From positions 1 to 5,702 of the forward strand of contig JAGWZN010000055.1 in NCBI GenBank assembly GCA_018968785.1: a DNA stretch of 5,702 nt, written 5' to 3'. This DNA comes from Patescibacteria group bacterium. Lineage in GTDB: Bacteria; Patescibacteriota; UBA1384; CAILIB01. The position numbers were made by a program, and so were the translations under genes. The notes under the pieces are model-generated. The model made no database searches. It was not told where the DNA came from and worked only from the letters and a program-made list of their open reading frames with translations. Positions 1 to 5,583 of this stretch are shown here, piece after piece (position 1 is the first letter of the stretch; each line of letters starts with the position of its first letter).

Positions 1-159
1 GAACTCATTGCAAAACACCTGTTCCTTTCTGCACAGATTAGATTCCGGCTGCAACCGATTCAGGACTCGTCACCGTATATCCGATACGCTTCCTCATCCT
101 TCACCGGTTTCGCTCGGAATCTAATCTGTTCGAAGGTAAAAGAGTTTTGCAATGAGTTC
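1..159. repeat. Large two-step inverted repeat, putative structured RNA or small inverted-repeat element
   Basis: Positions 1-16 are the exact reverse complement of 144-159 (16 bp), and 33-47 the exact reverse complement of 115-129 (15 bp). The unpaired stretches between the arms (17-32 and 130-143) differ in length and sequence, apart from a possible small helix (24-27 with 133-136). Inside the second stem, shorter helices can continue the rod: 53-57/105-109, 62-65/91-94 and 74-78/84-88, the last with a 5-nt loop. No T-run follows position 159, so this is not a standard intrinsic terminator. The structure may be a noncoding RNA, a MITE-like element whose ends are the 16-bp repeats, or an inverted duplication. 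The left edge coincides with the window edge, so the repeat may extend further and a target duplication cannot be tested. I do not recognise it as a known RNA family. Confidence 0.75.
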
Positions 160-161
160 AT
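60..161 (-). CDS. Possible 33-aa peptide or gene fragment inside the inverted repeat
   Basis: On the minus strand an ATG (161-159) opens a 33-codon frame ending in TGA (62-60). The peptide begins MNSLQNSFTFEQIRFRAKP and continues with a charged stretch containing KDEEAYRIYGDES, whose composition looks coding-like rather than random. No Shine-Dalgarno sequence precedes the ATG; the upstream bases are an A/T tract. The right arm of the inverted repeat supplies the first half of this frame. The opposite strand is also open from position 1 to a TAA at 169-171, but its Ser-rich translation resembles the antisense of a coding sequence. This could be a small gene, a remnant of a larger gene disrupted by the repeat, or a chance ORF. 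I do not recognise the family. Confidence 0.25.
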   Translation of the reverse strand: MNSLQNSFTFEQIRFRAKPVKDEEAYRIYGDES

Positions 162-174
162 AAAAATATAACGC

Positions 175-180
175 AAGGGG
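175..180 (+). promoter_or_regulatory. Ribosome binding site of the first prepilin gene
   Basis: AAGGGG lies 7 bases before the ATG at 188, a good spacing for a Shine-Dalgarno site. It supports this start and is the only clear Shine-Dalgarno sequence at a gene start in the window. Confidence 0.65.
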
Positions 181-187
181 CATTTCT

Positions 188-958
188 ATGAAGGCGCGTA
201 CCCGTATCCGTCATCGGGGGTTCACGATTATTGAACTACTGGTTGTGGTAGTGATTATTGGTATTCTTACCACTCTGATTACCGTTAATCTGTTAAACGC
301 GCAGCGCCAGGCTCGGGATAACGCCCGTAAGACCTCGGTGAACAGTATCGCCAACGCGGTGGAAAGTTATTACGCGGTTAATAAGCAGTTTCCGGGGAAA
401 ATCAGTGAATATTACGGTAATAACAATGCGAAGGATGACGTGGCACTTTGTGAGCAGTACTACAGCGGTGATTCCGGGCATAATTATCTGTATTACTATT
501 ATCCTACTCAGGCCTGCGCTACTAAATCAGGGATCAGCAACTATGACCCCACCCAATTTAACCCTAGTCCGACCTGGATCCCCGGCTTAGGAGCCTATTT
601 AAATCCCTTTCCCACCGAAGCGAACTACCGCGGACGCGACGGTACAACCAGCAACACTCCGGGATTATCAAATTACGCCCATATTGACCTCACCCATGCC
701 TGCAACACCTCGTCAACGCCCTCTAACGACTGTACCCAGACCTTCTTTTACCGGCATATGATAGGCGGCTACGCCATATATACCGCCTTAGAAGGCAATT
801 ATAGTAGTGGTGATAAAGACACCTATCAAACTGGGATGTCACTTCCGCCAAACGCGCCGCTTCTTTGTGGTAATACCACCTGTAATCCGTCCGATTCCAC
901 TAGTACCACAACCCTGCAGATTATCGCGGCCGACAACGTTTATATGATCATCAAATAG
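188..958 (+). CDS. Type IV pilin-like prepilin (N-terminal cleavage/methylation motif), 256 aa
   Basis: This is a major- or minor-pilin-like protein, expected to be cut and N-methylated by the prepilin peptidase and assembled into a type IV pilus or type II secretion-like pseudopilus in the cell envelope. A basic leader (residues 1-11) ends in RG before FTIIELLVVVVIIG. The predicted cut is G11|F12, with the conserved Glu at mature position 5 (E16). Residues 12 to about 35 form the hydrophobic helix, followed by the typical polar helix rich in Arg and Gln up to the YYAVNKQFPG segment. The C-terminal half is a Tyr/Asn/Ser/Thr-rich globular domain with a pseudopilin-like YAIYTALE strand (195-202). 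Six cysteines (88, 110, 172, 182, 227, 232) could pair, and the last two form CGNTTC. The start is supported by AAGGGG 7 bases upstream. The next prepilin gene begins 3 bp after its stop, so the two are probably cotranscribed. Whether it is the main filament subunit cannot be told from the sequence. Confidence 0.9.
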   Translation: MKARTRIRHRGFTIIELLVVVVIIGILTTLITVNLLNAQRQARDNARKTSVNSIANAVESYYAVNKQFPGKISEYYGNNNAKDDVALCEQYYSGDSGHNYLYYYYPTQACATKSGISNYDPTQFNPSPTWIPGLGAYLNPFPTEANYRGRDGTTSNTPGLSNYAHIDLTHACNTSSTPSNDCTQTFFYRHMIGGYAIYTALEGNYSSGDKDTYQTGMSLPPNAPLLCGNTTCNPSDSTSTTTLQIIAADNVYMIIK

Positions 959-961
959 CCC

Positions 962-1543
962 ATGCGGCGCCATCGACCGGCCTACACCATTATTGAGCTC
1001 CTGGTAGCTATTCTGATTATCGTCACTCTCTTGACCATTGTCAGCTATGCGGCCGCTAACGCCCGACGCACCTCGCGGGACGGGCAGCGAATCACCGACG
1101 TCCTCTCAATCGGAAAGGCGATTGATCAGTATGCCCAGGTTCACACCGGCATCTACCCCGGTTTCGGCGGCAGCACCCACACCAACTGCGCAGATAAAAT
1201 AACCGGCCTGGATACTACCAACTTCTCCGGGCACGCTATTCCTACCGATCCGCAACCGGCCGCCTCCGCTTCCACCTGCGCCAACATGCTAAACGGTTAC
1301 ACGTACTCTCTGTATGACCCGGCCGGTTCGACCAGTAATATCGCCAACCTTCAACAGACCAACTACTCGCTAGAGGTCGGATTGGAGCGTAACACTTCTC
1401 CCTCCAGCAGCCTTAATGCCAACGCTCTTCAATCGCAAGATAACATCCCCGCCCTGCACTCGGTTCAAGTACCCGAAACAAAGCGGTACCGGTTTATTCT
1501 GAACGGCCCGTACTGCGGACCGGACCGATGTCCCAACAGATAA
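962..1543 (+). CDS. Second type IV pilin-like prepilin, 193 aa
   Basis: This is a prepilin-like protein of the type IV pilus or pseudopilus class, anchored by its N-terminal helix. A short basic leader MRRHRPA precedes YTIIELLVAILIIVTLL. The predicted cut is A7|Y8, with Ala instead of the usual Gly at -1, and E12 as mature Glu5. The N-terminal helix runs to about residue 30 and continues into the characteristic NARRTSRDGQR segment and an IDQYAQVHTGIYPG stretch. The globular domain carries IPTDPQP (93-99), YTYSLYD (113-119) and YSLEVGLE (135-142), all in the order usual for G-type pseudopilin-like folds. Four cysteines (76, 106, 185, 190) are present, and the last two form CGPDRC close to the C-terminus. 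The ATG lies 3 bp after the stop of the previous prepilin gene and has no Shine-Dalgarno sequence, so translation is probably coupled. It may be a minor pilin of the same filament. Confidence 0.87.
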   Translation: MRRHRPAYTIIELLVAILIIVTLLTIVSYAAANARRTSRDGQRITDVLSIGKAIDQYAQVHTGIYPGFGGSTHTNCADKITGLDTTNFSGHAIPTDPQPAASASTCANMLNGYTYSLYDPAGSTSNIANLQQTNYSLEVGLERNTSPSSSLNANALQSQDNIPALHSVQVPETKRYRFILNGPYCGPDRCPNR

Positions 1544-1551
1544 AACCGGAT

Positions 1552-1580
1552 TTGACCCTTATGATAAAATCGGCTATAGT
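1552..1580 (+). promoter_or_regulatory. Sigma70-like promoter before the DHH phosphoesterase gene
   Basis: TTGACC (1552-1557) and TATAGT (1575-1580) are separated by exactly 17 bp, which predicts a transcript start near 1587. An alternative extended -10-like TGATAAAAT lies at 1562-1570. The site falls in the gap after the second prepilin gene and shares its -10 and spacer with the promoter at 3101-3129. Confidence 0.6.
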
Positions 1581-1590
1581 TGCCTCAATT

Positions 1591-1628
1591 GGAGGGGACC
1601 AAGTAGCTATTAACTGTCCTCTCTTTTT
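1591..1628 (+). terminator. Terminator-like hairpin with T-run, directly before the phosphoesterase start
   Basis: GGAGGGGAC (1591-1599) pairs with 1616-1624 over 9 bp (7 Watson-Crick and 2 G-T), and AGT (1602-1604) can pair with ACT (1613-1615) inside the loop. Five T residues (1624-1628) follow, as in an intrinsic terminator. It may end the prepilin transcript. It also lies just downstream of the predicted start of the 1552-1580 promoter, so it could instead act as an attenuator or as a 5' stem-loop of the next mRNA. The G-rich arm would hide the only strong Shine-Dalgarno-like sequence in the leader. Confidence 0.5.
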
Positions 1629-3104
1629 ATGCCGGGAGAAATGACGCCCAAGCAACAGTGGAGCGAACTGGTCAAGAACGCCAAAACCGTTCTCATTCTT
1701 CCTCACGCCAATCCGGACGGAGACGCTCTCGGCTCGGCACTGGCTATGAAGATCGGATTGGAAAAGCTGGGTAAAGAAGTAACCCTGGCTGTCAGCGGTC
1801 AACTCAGTCAGAGTTTTAACTTTCTTCCCCATTTCGCCACTATCACCACTGACGCATCGCTGCAGAAAGATTTGCTGATTGTGGTTGATGAAAGCCAGGC
1901 CAGGGTAGCTAATGTCAGCTTGAAGCGGGCGGCCGAAAACAAGTTGATGATTGTTATTACCCCCAAAGACGGGTTGTTGACGGAGACCAACCTGCATATT
2001 GAAGAAGGCAGTTTTAATGTTGATTTAATAATCGCGATCGACTGCGCCGACCCGGAACGGCTGGGCGATATCTACGAGGAGAACTCTTCCCTCTTTTACG
2101 AAGTACCGGTAGTCAATATCGACCACCATCCCGGTAATACCAATTTCGGCAAGGTTAATATCGTCGACCTCACCGCCTCTTCCACCGCTGAGATACTGGT
2201 TTCTCTTCTGGAAACGATCGGTAAGGAAACGCCGGACATGCTGGATCCCGATATCGCCACCTGTCTGCTGACCGGCATTACTACCGATACCGGCAGCTTC
2301 CAGAATAACAACACCACGCCAAAGTCCCTGACCGTAGCCGCCCAGTTAGTCGCGGCCGGCGGGCGCCAGCAGGAGATTATTAAGAATCTGTTTAAAACCC
2401 GCACGCTTTCCACCTTGCGGCTCTGGGGACGGGCACTCTCTTATATTAAAGAAGATCAGCCCCATAAATTCGCCTGGTCTATTCTGAATAAAGCCGATTT
2501 TGTAGCTGCGCAGGCCAAACCGGAAGAAGCATCTGGCGTTATTGATGAGCTGCTTAAAACCGCTTCCGGGATGGATTTCGTTCTGTTAATGACTGAACGG
2601 GACGGCGGTATTCACGGCTCTTTCCGCTCCACCAACCCGACGGTTGACGTGTCCGCACTGGCCGCCCTATTTGGCGGCGGCGGTCATCCCCAGGCAGCCG
2701 CTTTCCAAATGGCAAACGCCACCCTAGCTCAAAAAGAGATGGAGATCATTCACCGGTTACAGGCCCACCTGAACGGGGAGAAACCCGCTTCCCCTCTGCC
2801 TTCGGAGCCGGAATTGGCCCCGCAAACGGAAGACGAAGATATGGAAGATGAAGAGTACGAAGAAGATTTTGAAGAAGATGAAGAGGATAATGAGGCTGAC
2901 GATATTGATGATACTGATAGCGCCGAGCCGGAGCCTGAAGTAACCGAGGCCAAGATTACACCGCCTGAAGTTGCCAAGTCCGAGGCCTCCAACCCCGATA
3001 CAGAAACAAAAACCGAGCAGCCAAATGACGAACCGCTGATTCTCCCCGACGTCTCGCCCGCGCCGAAAAAGCAGGGAGACAAATCAATTGGCCCGGCGGC
3101 TTGA
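1629..3104 (+). CDS. DHH/DHHA1 family phosphoesterase, NrnA-like, with acidic C-terminal tail (491 aa)
   Basis: This is a predicted Mn-dependent cytoplasmic phosphoesterase of the RecJ/NrnA type. NrnA relatives degrade very short RNAs and pAp, though some act on cyclic dinucleotides instead. The DHH domain shows motif I HANPDGDALGS (26-36), a second metal motif around D138 (AIDCAD), the signature DHH at 165-167 and GITTDTG with D220. The DHHA1 domain ends in GGGGHPQAAAF (349-359), the substrate-binding glycine loop. Two things differ from a typical NrnA of about 310-330 aa. An extra segment of roughly 50 residues lies between motif I and D138 (about 76-133). A low-complexity tail of about 110 residues (381-491) contains a run of Asp/Glu (401-430) followed by a Pro/Glu/Thr-rich stretch. 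The start is uncertain: ATG 1629 follows a pyrimidine tract, while ATG 1641 (residue 5) has GGGAG only 2 bases away. The catalytic motifs look intact. Confidence 0.88.
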   Translation: MPGEMTPKQQWSELVKNAKTVLILPHANPDGDALGSALAMKIGLEKLGKEVTLAVSGQLSQSFNFLPHFATITTDASLQKDLLIVVDESQARVANVSLKRAAENKLMIVITPKDGLLTETNLHIEEGSFNVDLIIAIDCADPERLGDIYEENSSLFYEVPVVNIDHHPGNTNFGKVNIVDLTASSTAEILVSLLETIGKETPDMLDPDIATCLLTGITTDTGSFQNNNTTPKSLTVAAQLVAAGGRQQEIIKNLFKTRTLSTLRLWGRALSYIKEDQPHKFAWSILNKADFVAAQAKPEEASGVIDELLKTASGMDFVLLMTERDGGIHGSFRSTNPTVDVSALAALFGGGGHPQAAAFQMANATLAQKEMEIIHRLQAHLNGEKPASPLPSEPELAPQTEDEDMEDEEYEEDFEEDEEDNEADDIDDTDSAEPEPEVTEAKITPPEVAKSEASNPDTETKTEQPNDEPLILPDVSPAPKKQGDKSIGPAA

Positions 3105-3129
3105 TTATTCAGCCAACTTCCGATATAGT
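3101..3129 (+). promoter_or_regulatory. Sigma70-like promoter of rpsO-pnp
   Basis: TTGATT (3101-3106) overlaps the TGA stop of the phosphoesterase gene, and TATAGT (3124-3129) follows after exactly 17 bp. The predicted transcript start is near 3136, giving an AT-rich leader of about 39 nt before the rpsO ATG. Confidence 0.55.
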
Positions 3130-3174
3130 CAAACAGAAGCTTTTGAAGAAGTACTAGTTTAATTTTTATTCTCG

Positions 3175-3429
3175 ATGGCGACGCAAACCATTGTTCAGAA
3201 ATACCAAACCCACACCGGCGATACCGGTTCCACCGTAGTGCAAGTCGCGCTGTTAAGCGATCGGATCAACGAGCTGACCGATCACTTAAAGCAGCATAAA
3301 AAAGATTTCGACTCCCGATCCGGCCTCTTAAAGATGGTCGGCCGTCGTCGCCGTCTGCTCAACTATCTCTCTTCGTCTAAACCTGATATTTATCAAGAAC
3401 TTATTAAAGAGCTCGGGCTCCGCAAATAG
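3175..3429 (+). CDS. rpsO: 30S ribosomal protein S15
   Basis: S15 is a primary 16S rRNA-binding protein of the small subunit; it binds the central domain and helps form the bridge to the large subunit. The 84-aa product contains the signature region from GDTGST (15-20) through VQVALLSDRINELTDHL and HKKDFDSRSGLLKMVGRRRRLL to the end GLRK. Residues matching the E. coli 16S-contacting His41, Asp48 and Ser51 are present as H37, D44 and S47. It is about 5 residues shorter at the N-terminus than the 89-aa E. coli protein. An in-frame TAA at 3160-3162 leaves ATG 3175 as the only plausible ATG start. No Shine-Dalgarno sequence precedes it; the leader is AT-rich. It is followed one base later by pnp, the classical rpsO-pnp pairing. 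I see no clear autoregulatory pseudoknot in the short leader. Confidence 0.97.
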   Translation: MATQTIVQKYQTHTGDTGSTVVQVALLSDRINELTDHLKQHKKDFDSRSGLLKMVGRRRRLLNYLSSSKPDIYQELIKELGLRK

Positions 3430-3430
3430 A

Positions 3431-5548
3431 ATGGCTGTTGAAAAGCATGTTGTAACCCTGGGAGAGACCCCTTTGACAATTGAGTACGGGCGGTTCGCCG
3501 AACAGGCTGATGCCGCCGTAACCGTCCAGGCCGGAGAAACAGTAGTACTGGCCACGGTCGTGGTATCAAAAACCGAACGGGAAGGGATCGATTACTTCCC
3601 ACTCATGGTGGATTATGAGGAACGCCTCTACGCGGCCGGAAAGATCTCCGGCTCCCGTTTTATTAAGCGGGAAGGCCGTCCTTCCGAGGAAGCGGTACTG
3701 ACCTCCCGACTGGTTGATCGTCCGCTTCGTCCTCTTTTTGATAAAAACTTCCGCAAAGATGTCCAGGTTATTATCACCGTTCTCTCGGTGGATAAAGAGA
3801 ATGATCCGGATATCTTGGCGATTATTGCCGCTTCCTGCGCCTTAATGAAAGCCGGCACCGCGCCGTATAAAGGTCCGGTTGGCGCCTGTCGGATCGGTAT
3901 GTTCAATGGCGAACTCGCGGTGAATCCGCCCAAATCCCGGATGGCCGAGTCGGATCTTGACCTGGTCGTAGCCGGCACCAAAGAGCGGGTTATGATGATC
4001 GAAGCCGGCGCCAATCAGGTACCGGAAGCGACCATGCTGAAAGCGCTTAAACTGGCCCATACCGCTATGCAAGATGCGGTGGCGGTTCAGCACACCTTTG
4101 CCACACAGTACACGACACCGGAGATCGAGGTTATTAAAGAAGGGCCCACTACCGGCGAAGCAGTGAAAGGTTACGCTCTGGAGGCTATCCAGGAAGCTAT
4201 GCAGAAAAAGGATCGGGAAGCCCGTCGGGTAATGTTAGACGACTGGCTGGTCAAAACCTGCGCCCATCTGGAAGGCAGCTACAAACAGACCGATATCAAG
4301 ACCGAGTTCAATAAATTAGTGGAAAAAGAGGTTCGGATCGCCATATTGGAGCGGGACGACCGGCCGGATGGACGCGGTATTACCGAAGTGCGGCCGATTT
4401 CCGTTGAGGTTGGCCTGTTGCCGCGCACCCACGGTTCCGGACTGTTTACCCGCGGCCAGACTCAGGCGCTGACCATTGCCACTCTTGGTAGTCCGGGAGA
4501 CGAGCAGACTATTGAAACGATGGATATGGAAGGCACCAAGCGGTATATGCACCATTATAACTTTCCGCCGTTCTCAACCGGCGAAGCTTCTCCGATTCGG
4601 GGTGCTTCCCGCCGCGAGATTGGCCATGGTGCTTTAGCTGAGCGGGCGCTGATGCCGGTTATCCCTTCCCAAGAAGAGTTTCCCTATACGATTCGGCTGG
4701 TTTCCGAGATTCTGTCTTCGAACGGCTCTTCTTCTATGGCTTCCACCTGCGGCTCGACCCTGGCTTTAATGGACGCTGGTGTGCCGATTCAAAAGCCGGT
4801 TTCCGGGATCGCTATGGGACTGGTTAGCAATGATGATAACTCCCAGTTTAAGGTTCTGACCGATTTACAAGGACTGGAAGACTTTGCCGGCGAGATGGAC
4901 TTTAAGATTGCCGGCACCGATACCGGAATCACAGCTATTCAAATGGATACCAAAATTGCCGGATTAACCTGGCCAATTATTGAACAGACGCTTACGCAAG
5001 CAAGGGATGGTCGCCTATTCATTCTTGAGAAGATGCTGGCGGTTTTGCCTGAACCACGCCCGGAAATGTCAAAGTACGCGCCGCGTATTCAAGCGGTTAA
5101 GATTGATCCGTCTAAGATCGGTGAGTTGATCGGACCGGGTGGCAAAAATATTAACAGGATTATCTCCGAATGCGGCGGCAAAGAGGTAACCAGTATCGAC
5201 ATTGAGGAAGATGGAACCGTTTTAATCTCTTCTTCTGATCCGGACGCCGCCCAGAAGGCCATCGACCAGATTGCCTCGATCGGTCGGGTTATTGAGATTG
5301 GCGAGATATTTGAGGGGCCGGTTATTCAGATTATTCGTGACCGGATGGATCCGAAAAAAGAGATCGGTGCCGTCGTCCAATTTTTGCCGAATAAGGAAGG
5401 CATGGTGCACATCTCCCAGATTGCCCGGGAACGGATTGAGAAGGTGACTGACCGGGTTAAGGTCGGCGATACCGTGAAGGTGAAGGTGATTGCTATCGAC
5501 CCGGAAAAGGGGCGGTTCTCCCTCAGCATAAAAGATACGCAAAGCTAA
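3431..5548 (+). CDS. pnp: Polyribonucleotide nucleotidyltransferase (PNPase)
   Basis: PNPase is a trimeric phosphorolytic 3'-5' exoribonuclease that releases nucleoside diphosphates from RNA in the cytoplasm. The 705-aa length is normal (E. coli 711). The domain order is complete: first RNase PH core (about 12-143) with its C-terminal part (to about 215), helical domain (236-315), second RNase PH core (318-525), KH (551-612) and S1 (622-702). RNA/phosphate-binding residues appear in FIKREGRPSE (77-86) and in SNGSSSMAS (430-438). The catalytic acidic pair and lysine are D484, D490 and K492 in LEDFAGEMDFKIAG. KH has its GPGG loop at 568-571, and S1 shows KEGMVHIS and SLSIKD. The S1 domain carries about 8 extra residues before GAVV. 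The ATG is one base after the rpsO stop with no Shine-Dalgarno sequence, so translation is likely coupled. Confidence 0.98.
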   Translation: MAVEKHVVTLGETPLTIEYGRFAEQADAAVTVQAGETVVLATVVVSKTEREGIDYFPLMVDYEERLYAAGKISGSRFIKREGRPSEEAVLTSRLVDRPLRPLFDKNFRKDVQVIITVLSVDKENDPDILAIIAASCALMKAGTAPYKGPVGACRIGMFNGELAVNPPKSRMAESDLDLVVAGTKERVMMIEAGANQVPEATMLKALKLAHTAMQDAVAVQHTFATQYTTPEIEVIKEGPTTGEAVKGYALEAIQEAMQKKDREARRVMLDDWLVKTCAHLEGSYKQTDIKTEFNKLVEKEVRIAILERDDRPDGRGITEVRPISVEVGLLPRTHGSGLFTRGQTQALTIATLGSPGDEQTIETMDMEGTKRYMHHYNFPPFSTGEASPIRGASRREIGHGALAERALMPVIPSQEEFPYTIRLVSEILSSNGSSSMASTCGSTLALMDAGVPIQKPVSGIAMGLVSNDDNSQFKVLTDLQGLEDFAGEMDFKIAGTDTGITAIQMDTKIAGLTWPIIEQTLTQARDGRLFILEKMLAVLPEPRPEMSKYAPRIQAVKIDPSKIGELIGPGGKNINRIISECGGKEVTSIDIEEDGTVLISSSDPDAAQKAIDQIASIGRVIEIGEIFEGPVIQIIRDRMDPKKEIGAVVQFLPNKEGMVHISQIARERIEKVTDRVKVGDTVKVKVIAIDPEKGRFSLSIKDTQS

Positions 5549-5578
5549 GGAGTACGGCGACCGTTTGCCGTTTATCCT
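5548..5578. terminator. Weak hairpin between convergent genes
   Basis: ACGGC (5554-5558) pairs with GCCGT (5567-5571), and AGGA (5548-5551) can pair with TCCT (5575-5578) across small internal loops. It sits in the 35-bp gap between pnp and the convergent gene, where a shared terminator is expected, but no T-run follows on either strand. Confidence 0.25.
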
Positions 5579-5583
5579 CATGT

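Noticed and set aside
1..159. 6S RNA or intrinsic terminator as explanation of the inverted repeat
   Set aside because: No T-run follows, and I see no sequence resemblance to 6S RNA or a typical central bubble.
1..171. Plus-strand open frame from the window edge to TAA at 169-171
   Set aside because: The Ser/Phe-rich translation looks like antisense of the minus-strand frame and shows no motif; it cannot be judged without upstream sequence.
145..172. Possible promoter TTTTGC, 16 bp, TATAAC before the first prepilin gene
   Set aside because: The -35 is poor and the predicted start (about 179) would fall inside or after the Shine-Dalgarno site; its bases also belong to the inverted-repeat arm.
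1494..1997. 167-codon minus-strand ORF
   Set aside because: It lies across the promoter and hairpin and the conserved start of the DHH domain; its translation has no recognisable motif.
2750..3082. 110-codon minus-strand ORF, Ser-rich
   Set aside because: It is the antisense of the Asp/Glu-rich tail of the phosphoesterase; GAA/GAT codons read as TTC/ATC and Ser codons on the other strand.
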